Below the pieces are notes generated by a model, which was not told the origin of the DNA, did not search any database, and saw only the letters and a list, made by a program, of their open reading frames with translations. Positions 28,785 through 38,262 of a stretch of 64,000 nt of DNA are shown one piece after another (within the stretch, counting starts at the first letter, position 1; every line of letters begins with the position of its first letter). Source of the DNA: Saccharicrinis sp965230625 (GTDB lineage: Bacteria; Bacteroidota; Bacteroidia; Bacteroidales; Marinilabiliaceae); assembly GCA_965230625.1 (NCBI GenBank), contig CBDDLL010000001.1:4774001-4838000 (forward strand), read 5' to 3'. A program made the position numbers and the translations under genes.

Positions 28785-29435
28785 CTATGCTGAACCACCA
28801 TTGGTTAATGCATTGTTAAGCTTTGTTATTTCATTTTTCAGTTTCAAATCAAGATATATTTGCACTCTTTTATACCATAAAACAAAACCATATATTGAAA
28901 TAATCAAACTTATTATAATTCCAAGATAATATTTCCATATATCTTGCTTTAATCGCCTATATTTACTTCGAATTAACTCCCTCTTTCGATTAACCTGCAT
29001 TTTATTTAATCGCGTCTTGTTTTGTAGCTCAAATAATTCATCACACTTAGCTTCAATCACATTTAGAGTAAATATTTCTGGCAAAATTTTCTCCTCATAC
29101 TTATATAAGAATTGATAATATTCTCTTTCTTCAGAATCTTTTAGCTTTTTTAGCAAACTATTTATATCATTATCAGACTCTATATATCCTTTTCTTTTAT
29201 ATTCATCTACTCGTTCTCTGAGAATTTTTAATTCATTTCCAATCTCCTCTGTTCTAAGATTTTTCAATTCCATCTCAAACACTAGCTCTCCTTCTTCTGT
29301 TTCTATTTCGTCAATTTCTATAAGTATTCTACTTTTTGATAGATTAAGAAGTACTAATAGTGTAATCAGAATAAATACTCCAGAAAGAGCAATGAATTTA
29401 TATAAATTATCAGTTGGTAAATTTGGTAATTGCAT
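28785..29435 (-). CDS. Coiled-coil protein with two membrane segments
   Basis: 216 residues. A first TM segment (FIALSGVFILITLLVLLNL, about 13-31) is followed by a long charged coiled coil (EELEL-, ELKILRERVDEYKRKG, KLKDSEEREYYQFLYKY), then a basic segment KRELIRSKYRRLKQD and a second TM (YYLGIIISLIISIYGFVLWY, about 167-187). No known family was recognised. Its place beside an FRG gene in a gene-poor region suggests accessory, possibly defence-linked function (inference only). Confidence 0.65.
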   Translation of the reverse strand: MQLPNLPTDNLYKFIALSGVFILITLLVLLNLSKSRILIEIDEIETEEGELVFEMELKNLRTEEIGNELKILRERVDEYKRKGYIESDNDINSLLKKLKDSEEREYYQFLYKYEEKILPEIFTLNVIEAKCDELFELQNKTRLNKMQVNRKRELIRSKYRRLKQDIWKYYLGIIISLIISIYGFVLWYKRVQIYLDLKLKNEITKLNNALTNGGSA

Positions 29436-29631
29436 TCCTACATAGTTTAATTGTTTATTATTGTTCTAGTTTAGCTTAAGTTCATACTTGGACTAATTAA
29501 GCTAAACCATCTGATAGCTACCATATATAAGATTTGTATATACCTTGTTATTCCAATAGTATCAAATTTAGATGCACTAAAATACATAATATCTATTTAA
29601 CAATCATTATTGTTTGCTCAAAATTACATGT

Positions 29632-29812
29632 TAGTCATAATCAACAAAAATACGTCCTCGTTTAGTCAATAACCTATTATACTTCGTCCATACCCTTTTA
29701 TCACAAGCATCAGCAAAGTGAGTAACCTCTTCAAGTACTATAGGGTTTTTACGTTCGGAGCTTTTATCCTTTGAAACTTATCTTCCTTATCAATAACTTT
29801 GGTATTGTTCAT
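29632..29812 (-). pseudogene. Degenerate transposase N-terminal fragment
   Basis: Read on the minus strand from ATG at 29812, an initial frame (MNNTKVIDKEDKFQRIK) is followed after a one-base frameshift by RKNPIVLEEVTHFADACDK and WTKYNRLLTKRGRIFVDYD, then a stop. This resembles the N-terminus of IS5-like transposases (W..YN..L..RG). The remainder of the element is missing. Confidence 0.45.
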
Positions 29813-30312
29813 TGACGAGATGTAGAAATTAGTATGTATTTATTATTTCTGATCATTTAAGCGAAAATACAATTGTAAAATTTTCTTACATTACATATTA
29901 TATGTTTTAATTATTTTATTTAAACAAGTCTTAAAGGGTATTGATATACCCAAAAAAATTGCTTAGTTTAATGTAAGCTATGAACTACAAAAACATTTGT
30001 AAATTAACTAACAGTTACATAAACTGATTTTTCTCAATTCCATGGAGTATACTCCATAAGTAGGTTCAAACAATATTGAAGGAAACATTGATAATTAAGT
30101 CGTTCAAATTATGGTTTCTTCATTTTATACAAATCATTCTATTGAAACCAAACTACCCTTTAAAGCAAACAGGAAATTTAGATGTGACATTATTAATTAA
30201 AATTCAAGTACCGTGAACAAACATGAAAAATCTACATCCATTTTTACACATAGGGATTATTAGATTTTACTTGAAGTATACATATTGCTAATACTAACTA
30301 AAATATAATCAT
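29813..30312. other. Intergenic region upstream of the glycosyltransferase locus
   Basis: 500 bp, AT-rich. Contains a small GGGTAT-TGAT-ATACCC hairpin at 29936-29951 that lacks a U-tract. Presumably holds the promoter of the GT4/GH130 genes; no riboswitch was recognised. Confidence 0.4.
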
Positions 30313-32589
30313 ATGAAAATAGCTTTTATAGGAACGTATCCGCCACGTCAATGCGGTATAGGAACGTTTACCAACAATCTTGTAAAGGCTATCGTTGCCA
30401 ACACGGATAGCAAAATTATTACCAACCATGCTTTGGTGGTTGCCATTAACGAGAACAACCATCAATATAAATACCCTGAGGAGGTAAAGCATGTTATCAG
30501 TCAAAATCATCAACACGATTATGTAAATGCTGCCAGGTTTATTAATTATAGTGATGCTGAGGTATGCATATTACAACACGAATTTGGAATTTTTGGTGGC
30601 AATGATGGTGTCTTTATCTTGCCTCTATTGCACAGGTTAAAAATGCCATTAATTGTTACTTTTCATACTGTATTAAAAGACCCTACCTACACACAACGTT
30701 CTATAGTTGAAGAAATTGGCAAAAAAACTACCCGAATTATTGTAATGAGTAAGCGAGCAATTGAGTTTCTAACCAATATATATGGTATCAACAAAGAGAA
30801 GATAACTTTAATTGAGCACGGAGTGCCTGAGTTTAAACAATTACCTCTAGAAGAAGCAAAGCAAAAACATGAATTAAGTGGAAAAAAAGTACTCTTTACC
30901 TTTGGATTACTGAGTCGTAACAAAGGCATTGAAACTGCTATTAATTCTCTACCCAAAGTAGTTGATAAGCACCCAGACCTGAAATATATTGTTTTAGGTG
31001 CAACACATCCCAATGTATTAAAACATTCGAATGAAGAATACAGAGATTATTTATTGAAATTGGTAAAAAAATTAGGGCTTGAGAATCATGTGCAATTTAA
31101 AAATGAGTTTGTAACCGAAGATCAATTGTTTGAATATTTAAATGCAAGTGATATATACATTACACCGTACCTTAACGAAGCGCAAATCACAAGCGGTACA
31201 TTATCGTATGCCGTTGGTGCCGGATGTGCTGTTGTTTCAACACCATACTGGCATGCACAAGAATTACTTGATAATGATCGTGGACGATTATTCGATTTTA
31301 AGAATTCAAATGAACTATCCCAAATTTTAATTGATTTATTAAATGACGAAGAAAAACTTGCCAACATAAGTTCTAATGCATTTGAATATGGTAAAAAGGT
31401 AAGATGGCCTAAAATTGGCAAACAATATTTATACCTTTCTGAATTTGTAAGTGATAATTGGAGCATCAATAATAAAACAGAAAAATTACCTATAGAATTA
31501 AAAATGCTCCCAACTTATAATCTTGAGCACATTGTTCGGTTAACTGATGATACAGGTATAGTTCAACACGCTAAATACGGAATTCCAAATTTAAAAGAGG
31601 GTTATTGCGTAGATGATAATGCAAGGGCATTATTAATGGCATTAATGGCTTATAAACAAAATAAAGATACAGAGGTACTTAAATTAATGCCTGTTTATTT
31701 AAGCTATCTCCACTACATGCAACGCGAAAATGGTAATTTCAGAAACTTCATGAGTTTTAGTCGTCAATATCTTGATGAATATGGTTCAGAAGATTCTTTC
31801 GGTAGAACTATCTGGGCATTGGGTTACTTGTTGCGATTTCCACCAAACGATTCATTCCGTCAAATTGGTCGCGAAATTTTCTTTAAATCAGTAGAACATT
31901 TCGATAAACTTCAAACAATTAGAGGGGCTGCCAATACCATAATAGGCATTTGTCACTACCTAAAAGATGCTCAAAATGATGAAGGAATGGTAGAAATTAT
32001 GAATAGTCTGGTTAGCCTTATCATCTCTAAATATGAAGAAAACAGCACCGTTAATTGGAAATGGTTTGAAAACGAAGTGACGTACGACAATGCTATTATT
32101 CCACTAGCTTTGCTTTCGGCTTACGAAATAACAGGGTTTGAAAAACTATTTAAAGTAGCTATGGAATCCACCCATTTTCTTGAATCAAAAACCATGCAAG
32201 CTGATTACTTTGTTCCCGTAGGTAATAATGGCTGGTTACAAAAAGGTAAGGATGCACCGGAATACGACCAGCAATCCATTGATGTAATGGCAATGGTTCT
32301 GCTTTATAATCAATTATTTCAGATAACAAAACAACGTAAGTATATCGATAAAATGTTCAATTGTTATTTATGGTACCTGGGCGAAAACTCACTTAGATTA
32401 CCGCTTTTCGATCATGAAACAAAAGGCTGTTGCGATGGATTAGAAACTAATGGAGTTAACCGTAATCAAGGAGCAGAAAGTACTCTGGCTTATTGGATTT
32501 CGCATTTAACAATCCTTTCTGCACATGAGAAAGAACATATTTACATGAAAAAAGAAAACGATGTAAGAGAAGAAACTGCAATTGCTTAA
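30313..32589 (+). CDS. GT4 glycosyltransferase fused to a C-terminal glycosidase-like domain
   Basis: 758 residues. The N-terminal half (about 1-385) is a GT-B/GT4 fold: MKIAFIGTYPPRQCGIGTFTNNLVKAI (glycine-rich donor loop), LQHEFGIFGG, VTFHTVLKDP, and the donor-binding region NEAQITSGTLSYAVGAGCAVVSTP. The C-terminal half (about 395-740) is helical with RLTDDTGIVQHAKYGIPN, GYCVDDNARALL, MGxxGW-like and YDQQSIDVMAMVL motifs, like (alpha/alpha)6 barrels of glycosidases. Cytosolic, no signal. It begins a run of mannoside genes (GH130, GT4, GH130), so it may build or remodel a mannose-containing glycan. Substrate unproven. Confidence 0.85.
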   Translation: MKIAFIGTYPPRQCGIGTFTNNLVKAIVANTDSKIITNHALVVAINENNHQYKYPEEVKHVISQNHQHDYVNAARFINYSDAEVCILQHEFGIFGGNDGVFILPLLHRLKMPLIVTFHTVLKDPTYTQRSIVEEIGKKTTRIIVMSKRAIEFLTNIYGINKEKITLIEHGVPEFKQLPLEEAKQKHELSGKKVLFTFGLLSRNKGIETAINSLPKVVDKHPDLKYIVLGATHPNVLKHSNEEYRDYLLKLVKKLGLENHVQFKNEFVTEDQLFEYLNASDIYITPYLNEAQITSGTLSYAVGAGCAVVSTPYWHAQELLDNDRGRLFDFKNSNELSQILIDLLNDEEKLANISSNAFEYGKKVRWPKIGKQYLYLSEFVSDNWSINNKTEKLPIELKMLPTYNLEHIVRLTDDTGIVQHAKYGIPNLKEGYCVDDNARALLMALMAYKQNKDTEVLKLMPVYLSYLHYMQRENGNFRNFMSFSRQYLDEYGSEDSFGRTIWALGYLLRFPPNDSFRQIGREIFFKSVEHFDKLQTIRGAANTIIGICHYLKDAQNDEGMVEIMNSLVSLIISKYEENSTVNWKWFENEVTYDNAIIPLALLSAYEITGFEKLFKVAMESTHFLESKTMQADYFVPVGNNGWLQKGKDAPEYDQQSIDVMAMVLLYNQLFQITKQRKYIDKMFNCYLWYLGENSLRLPLFDHETKGCCDGLETNGVNRNQGAESTLAYWISHLTILSAHEKEHIYMKKENDVREETAIA

Positions 32590-32698
32590 AAAAAAGTATA
32601 AAACATTAAAATAAATCGAGATTGGTCTATAAGCCTTGTGTGCTTAATACAATTTAGTTATTGATAATTATAGTAGTTAAAATTTAAATTGAATAACC

Positions 32699-33628
32699 AT
32701 GGCACTAGTAACCAGATATACCAAAAATCCGATATTAACAAAAAATGACGTGCCTTACGAAGTGGCTACCGTTCATAATGCTGGTGTAATTAAGTTTAAT
32801 AACAAGTATATTATGCTTTTTCGTTCACATAAGCACAACGGACGAAGCATACTGGGATTAGCCCGAAGCAGAGATGGGTATAAGTTTAAAGTAGAAGAAA
32901 AACCATTTATTGAACCTGCTACCGAAGGCGATTTTGCCGAATATGAAGCTTTTGGTGTAGAAGATGCAAGAATTACGTTTATGGATGGAGAATACCTTAT
33001 TACCTATTCGGCTTATTCTAAACACGGAGTACGTATTTGTTTAGCTAAAACAAAGGATTGGCAAACAGTAGAACGTATATCTCTAATAACAGAAGCTGAT
33101 TACCGTAACATAGTAATTTTTCCAGAAAAGTTTAATGGTTTATATGCCCGTTTAGACAGACCGCACTCAGAGATTAGCCCATGGTCGATGTGGATTAGTT
33201 ATTCACCGGATTTAAGGTATTGGGGCGATTCAAAACTAATTATGAAACCAGAGCCTTATCATTGGGATGAAATGAAAATTGGTCCTGGGGCACCTCCAAT
33301 TAAAACTGATAAAGGTTGGTTAAACATTTATCATGGAGTTTTTCCAACAATGGATGGAAGTGTTTACCGTTTAGGTGTTGCGTTGCATGACTTGGAAGAT
33401 CCTTCAAAAATTATAGGAGTAGGTGATAATTGGATTCTACAGCCGGAAGAGCCTTACGAAATAACAGGTTATGTGCATAATGTGGTGTTTACCTGTGGTG
33501 CTATTCCCGAAGATGATGGTTCTCTAAAATTATATTGGGGTGGAGCAGATACAGTGATGTGTGTAGGTACTGCAAATATAGCTGAGCTCGTAGATTTATG
33601 TTTGAAAAATTCACGAAAAGCAATATAG
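32699..33628 (+). CDS. GH130-family beta-mannoside phosphorylase-like protein
   Basis: 309 residues, a five-bladed beta-propeller by motif spacing (RSILGLARSRDGYKF, YSAYSKHGVRICLAKTKDW, GAPPIKTDKGWLNIYHGV, YVHNVVFTCGAI). The proton donor Asp89 sits in GVEDARI, the GH130 signature. Family members phosphorolyse beta-1,4- or beta-1,2-linked mannosides to mannose 1-phosphate. No signal peptide. It follows the GT4 fusion protein by 109 bp, so the same operon is likely. Confidence 0.88.
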   Translation: MALVTRYTKNPILTKNDVPYEVATVHNAGVIKFNNKYIMLFRSHKHNGRSILGLARSRDGYKFKVEEKPFIEPATEGDFAEYEAFGVEDARITFMDGEYLITYSAYSKHGVRICLAKTKDWQTVERISLITEADYRNIVIFPEKFNGLYARLDRPHSEISPWSMWISYSPDLRYWGDSKLIMKPEPYHWDEMKIGPGAPPIKTDKGWLNIYHGVFPTMDGSVYRLGVALHDLEDPSKIIGVGDNWILQPEEPYEITGYVHNVVFTCGAIPEDDGSLKLYWGGADTVMCVGTANIAELVDLCLKNSRKAI

Positions 33629-33909
33629 AATGTAAAAAAGAATAACAAACAACGAAAAACTCTAAAAACACGAAAAGGAATTTATTAATAATTTGAATCA
33701 AGGGTTGAAAAATGAACGTAGAGGCACAAGTTATCAATTACTTAAAAGCAACCGGCATGAAAATAGATCTGCTCGTAAATTTTGGTTCTGTCCCAAAAGT
33801 TGAAATAAAACGATTGATAAATCTTTAATTGATAATGTAAGGGTTAATTTAATTTTCGTGTTTTTTGTGCCTTTCGCTGTTTGAATTTTTATGTATAAAG
33901 TAAACAACA

Positions 33910-34921
33910 ATGAAAGTAGCAGTATTATCGCCCGTAGCTTGGCGTACACCTCCCTGGCATTATGGGCCATGGGAGCAAATAGCATCAAATATTACCGAAG
34001 GTTTGGTTGAAAAGGGTATAGATGTTACATTGTTTGCCACTCAAGATTCAGAAACTTCCGGTAAACTCGATGGTGTAATTGCTCAGGGTTACGAAGAGGA
34101 TAAAACAGTTGAACCTAAAGTTGTAGAATGCTTACACATAGCTAATTTAATGGAGAAAGCTTCTAAGTTTGATATTATTCATAATAACTTCGATTTTCTG
34201 CCTATTAGTTATTCAAAGCTGATAAATACACCTATTGTAACAACCATTCATGGATTTTCTTCACCTAGAATTATTCCCTGTTTATAAAAAATATAATGAC
34301 ATAAACTACTATGTTTCAATTAGCAATTCCGACCGAAGTAATGATCTAGACTATATTGCAACAGTTTATAATGGAATAGACAAGCAGTTTTTTACACTTA
34401 ATGAACATCCTGATAATTACCTTTTATATTTTGGACGAATACATCATGATAAAGGAACGTGGGAATCTATTCAAATTGCGAAAAAGGCTAAAATGAAATT
34501 GATTATTTCTGGTATTGTACAAGACCAGACTTATTTTGATAAAAAAATTGCTCCTTATTTAAATAATGAAGATGTTGTTTATGTTGGTAGTTCAGGACCG
34601 AAAAAAAGGGATAAACTTCTTAAAAATGCCTTAGCACTATTGCACCCCATAAATTTTGAAGAACCCTTTGGTTTAAGTGTAGCGGAATCTATGTTTTGTG
34701 GTACTCCTGTAGTAGCTTTTGAAAAAGGTTCAATGAGTGAACTAATTCTTCATGGAAAAACAGGTTTTCTGGTTAACACTATTGATGAAGCTGTAGAAAC
34801 CTTAAAAAACATCCCTCAAATTAATCGCAAATATTGTCGACAATGGGCAGAAAAAAAATTCAGCAAGGAAAAAATGATAGAAGATTATATTAATGTATAT
34901 AATAAGGTTTTAGGAAAATAG
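33910..34921 (+). pseudogene. GT4 glycosyltransferase interrupted by a single-base frameshift
   Basis: Two frames join to one GT4 protein. The first (from ATG 33910) reads MKVAVLSPVAWRTPPWHYG to IHGFSSPRIIP, then hits TAA at 34285-34287. The second frame takes up at VYKKYNDINYYVSISNSDR and runs to 34921 with VYNGIDKQFF, YFGRIHHDKGTWE and the GT4 E-x7-E motif EEPFGLSVAESMFCGTPVVAF. Removing one C of the CCC at 34276-34278 restores a continuous protein of about 337 residues. It is either a recent null mutation or a sequencing error. Confidence 0.85.
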
Positions 34922-35253
34922 ATAACTATTTATTCCTTGATCTCCAGTTTAGGATGTTGCGAGAATGGAGAAGGTAGAACGGAAAAAGAATAAAAAAATG
35001 AGATCAAAGAAATCATTCCTAAAAACTCTTCTCCATTCACACTTCATGAGAAAGGAGAAGAAAAATTTATAAATTTTCCCTCCTAAAAAAATTAGAAGGG
35101 ATGTTATATTCATCATTTCGTTAGTTTTTGGTCATTAGAGAAAAATTACATATTTCTCAATATCTATTGCTTAGCCTCATCAATACAAACACTAAAGCTT
35201 TAGATAAGTACAACTTTCAAAACATCAACAAACTATTGATATAATAATCTGTA
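34922..35253. other. Intergenic region between convergent GT4 and GH130 genes
   Basis: 332 bp without a gene. No clear terminator or repeat was found. Confidence 0.4.
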
Positions 35254-36726
35254 TTAATCTCCATTATTAAAAAGTAACTCTTCTAAAAGACAATCCAGGT
35301 TCATAGATACAAACGACGATTCATAATCACTCTTTGCATATGGGATTATAAGCTCTCCATGATGTATATAAGAACCACAAGTATAAACTACATTAGGTAC
35401 ATAACCACTTCGCTCATCTTCGTTTGGTACTAACAATGGTTCTTTAAGGCAACCAATTACTTTTGTTGGATCATCTAAATCTAAAAGAATTGCACCTAAA
35501 CAATACTTTCGTACAGGACCTACTCCATGAGTTATCATCAACCAACCTTTAGAAGTTTCTATTGGAGAACCGCCATTACCAACCTGAATCAACTCCCAAT
35601 TATGTTTAGGTTTCGATAAAATTTGAGCCTCACTCCACTTATAAAGATTTTTAGAATACATGATGTAATTGTTAACCCCATCAATTCTACTTATCATAGC
35701 ATACTTACCATTTATCATACGAGGAAAAAGGGCGAGGTTTTTATCTATTGCATATTTACCATGTAATGGAAATATCTTATAGGTATAAAAATCCTTAGTT
35801 TCAATAAGTTTAGGCAGTATGGTATAACCATCATAAGCTGTATATGTACCAAAATAAACAAATTCTCCATTTTCTTTTTTAAATCTTGTAAAACGAGCGT
35901 CTTCTATCCCATTTTGCTCAAATTTGGAAATAGGAAAAATTACTCTCTCTGATATATCCGTATCTAATGAAAATCTAATCTCGGTATGTGAATCAGCAAG
36001 CCAAAGAATTTCATCAAGTGTTTTTTCTTGCTCCATTAAAAGATCACCATTTTTATCTGAAATGACTCTTACAGCATCGCGAATCTGATCGTAAGTAAAG
36101 GTTTCAGATAAATGCCTCATAACCAAATTATATGATTCCTTTTCTATTTTCATATCCTTTAGATTCGAGGTAAAATCCTTTTTATTATAGATATGATTTT
36201 TAATCAACTCCGCCTCCCCAATCTGATCTCCAGTGTATTGTAGTTGGATATTATTCTTGTCATCAATTACAGCCCCTCGAAATACTAACGATGAGATATG
36301 ACCTTCTCCAGTAGCTCGTAAACTTATAATAACCCGTTTAGAACCCCTTGGTAACCCACTCTGATCAATATCTTCAATAATGGATGGATTAAACAAAGCT
36401 GCCGACTCAAGAGCATATTCCATTGTAAAAAATGAGCCAATCAGTAGCTTACGCCATTTACTTAATGTTTCCCCATTATTAATTTTGTCAACCAGATACT
36501 TTACATTGGTAAAATGCTTCTCAAAAATACCTGTGATACTCCTATGCCGCCTCGAAAACTCCCTAAGTATCTGAAGTACACTTTTCTCCACCTCTGCTTC
36601 AGTGAGTTTTAACACCTTCTCTATTAATAATGTTGCCCTTTTTTCTCCATTAAAAAAGTATCTGGCAATCACGCGGTTATTATCGGGAGAAATTACCGCA
36701 TCTTTTCTTTTAACATGTAGTTTCAT
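35254..36726 (-). CDS. GH130-family protein, long form
   Basis: Start at ATG 36726 (MKLHVKRKDAVISPDNNRV), giving 490 residues; eight codons upstream are open. An N-terminal helical extension (about 1-130, EAEVEKSVLQILREFSRRHR) precedes the GH130 five-bladed propeller. The catalytic Asp276 lies in GIEDARF, followed by GTYTAYDGYTILPKLIETKDF and GNGGSPIETSKGWLMITHGVG. No signal peptide, so cytosolic. It faces the GT4/GH130/GT4 genes convergently. The long N-terminal extension is seen in the subset of GH130 that acts on beta-1,2- or oligo-mannosides, but specificity cannot be read here. Confidence 0.85.
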   Translation of the reverse strand: MKLHVKRKDAVISPDNNRVIARYFFNGEKRATLLIEKVLKLTEAEVEKSVLQILREFSRRHRSITGIFEKHFTNVKYLVDKINNGETLSKWRKLLIGSFFTMEYALESAALFNPSIIEDIDQSGLPRGSKRVIISLRATGEGHISSLVFRGAVIDDKNNIQLQYTGDQIGEAELIKNHIYNKKDFTSNLKDMKIEKESYNLVMRHLSETFTYDQIRDAVRVISDKNGDLLMEQEKTLDEILWLADSHTEIRFSLDTDISERVIFPISKFEQNGIEDARFTRFKKENGEFVYFGTYTAYDGYTILPKLIETKDFYTYKIFPLHGKYAIDKNLALFPRMINGKYAMISRIDGVNNYIMYSKNLYKWSEAQILSKPKHNWELIQVGNGGSPIETSKGWLMITHGVGPVRKYCLGAILLDLDDPTKVIGCLKEPLLVPNEDERSGYVPNVVYTCGSYIHHGELIIPYAKSDYESSFVSMNLDCLLEELLFNNGD

Positions 36727-37178
36727 CTGTTTTTCCTCTTGAATCACCAATAATAATTATCCAACTTCTGTCTCTCTTCACAAAATATCTATCATGCCAC
36801 CAATCAAGGCATTTGTCGTAAATTCATATTACTCGTTGTTTATAGTAAAGCATTAATCATCTTTTTTACTTCAATTATTTTTTAGTACTAACCTATTAAA
36901 ACGAAAAAGACTATTCCCAAATGACAGGTCTTTTAATAAGACTATTCAACTTTGTAAGTTACAACATTTTATTTTTTTTTGCTTTAATTAAATATCAATA
37001 TATGTTGCTCAGATGTTGTTATTTACCCATTTAGTCAAAAAAGTTTTTCTGCATTTTTAGTAGTCCTAACAAAAACTTTATGCTTATCATGTGTAAACTA
37101 GTGTCAAGTCAATTTTAATTGTTCATGTAGTTTACTAGTGCTGTCTTTTAAGGTGGCGATTTGTTATTCTTAATTTTC
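36727..37178. other. Intergenic region upstream of the long GH130 gene
   Basis: 452 bp, no gene seen. Promoter region of the GH130 gene at its start side. Confidence 0.35.
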
Positions 37179-37232
37179 CATTTCTCCAAAACCTTCCAAA
37201 AGCTTTAGCTTTTGGAAGGTTTTGGAGAAATG
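37179..37232. repeat. Perfect 26-bp-arm inverted repeat (54-nt hairpin)
   Basis: The arms are 37179-37204 (begins CATTTCTCCAAAACC) and 37207-37232 (ends GTTTTGGAGAAATG) with only TT between them, and every base pairs. It lies 347 bp upstream of the hypothetical gene's end and outside any ORF. No T-run of terminator type follows. A second, weaker hairpin CCCTACGC-TAAA-GCGCAGGG follows at about 37250-37269. Confidence 0.9.
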
Positions 37233-37269
37233 TTAGCAACTATTAGTCCCCCTACGCTAAAGCGCAGGG

Positions 37270-37581
37270 CTATTGATCAATACCTTCAATAAAATATCCT
37301 TATCCGATATCCTATACTAGACTTAAGTTCTTAAAAGTAACAAAGTCTATAGCTAGAAGTCGACTCAAACAAAACAGTAGATCAGAACACTGAATACGTG
37401 AAATATACGAACACAGTGGATCGATTGGTTTTGATAGACCTTTTATTTTTAAACGCTATTAATAGATATATGATGTTTGTAGTAGATTAAAAAGGAGAGA
37501 TTTGAAATATAATTCTATTGATCACTTTGAATATTTTATATATACAATTCTTTTAAAATAACAGATTGCAACTTTATTAAA
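37270..37581. other. Intergenic region after the hairpin
   Basis: 312 bp between the hairpin and the end of the hypothetical gene. AT-rich, no gene seen. Confidence 0.35.
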
Positions 37582-38139
37582 CTAATAGTCAGTATAATCA
37601 ATCGTTATTTCATTCAAATCTTTCAACTCATATATCGTCCTGAAATTATTATAAATTTCTTTTTCAATCTCCTTTGGATTGTTTCCAATGGATTTTAAAT
37701 AGTTGAAATTTCCTTTGGGTTCTTCAAAAAAGAAAAAGTCTTTTTCAATCTCAGTCCCTTTAATATTGCTCAACTTATCAAATATCAAGGTTTTATTCTT
37801 ATTGAAAAAGTGAAGTACAACAAAATCATTAAGTCTGTCAGTTTTAAATCCATTATTTATAAAATTTCTGGCTGGCATTATTTGAAATAATACTTGCTCT
37901 TTGATATATATGGTAATATGTAAATTATTAGGATGTTGGTTTAAAATTGCAGTCAATCGTCCCGAAATTGAAATATTATCTTTCTGTTTTCTTTTAAAAA
38001 TATTGAAAATCATACTGTCAACCTTTGTTTTATTGATACTAACGAGTGGCGTTTCGATAAAAATAGTTATTCCTAAAAAGTGGAAAAAAGTATAATAACA
38101 TATGTTCTCGCAGGTAATCTTGTAAAAAATATAAACCAT
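37582..38139 (-). CDS. Hypothetical protein
   Basis: 185 residues if ATG 38139 is used, 143 if ATG 38013 (MIFNIFKRKQKDNISISGRL) is used. The latter is preceded by AAAGG and avoids an odd Cys/Phe-rich N-terminus, so I favour it weakly. Motifs: LTAILNQHPNNLHITIYIKEQ and EKEIYNNFRTIYELK. No family recognised, no membrane segment in the shorter form. Stands alone. Confidence 0.5.
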   Translation of the reverse strand: MVYIFYKITCENICYYTFFHFLGITIFIETPLVSINKTKVDSMIFNIFKRKQKDNISISGRLTAILNQHPNNLHITIYIKEQVLFQIMPARNFINNGFKTDRLNDFVVLHFFNKNKTLIFDKLSNIKGTEIEKDFFFFEEPKGNFNYLKSIGNNPKEIEKEIYNNFRTIYELKDLNEITIDYTDY

Positions 38140-38209
38140 CTAGTTCCCATTCCTCACACTAAAAAATAGTTCCTTTCCTTTTCTAATAGTAGTATCTGGA
38201 AACTACTTA

Positions 38210-38250
38210 ATTAAAAATGAATTAGCCTTAGGAAATACAAAGGCTAATTC
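38210..38250 (-). terminator. Intrinsic terminator after rubrerythrin
   Basis: GAATTAGCCTT (38219-38229) pairs perfectly with AAGGCTAATTC (38240-38250), an 11-bp stem with a 10-nt loop. On the minus strand it is followed by ATTTTTAA. Confidence 0.85.
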
Positions 38251-38262
38251 GAAAATAGTAAA

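Noticed and set aside
29936..29951. GGGTAT-TGAT-ATACCC hairpin as terminator
   Set aside because: The T-run is on the wrong side on both strands; likely chance in AT-rich DNA.
37179..37232. The long hairpin as a terminator of a flanking gene
   Set aside because: No gene ends close to it on either strand and no T-run follows it.
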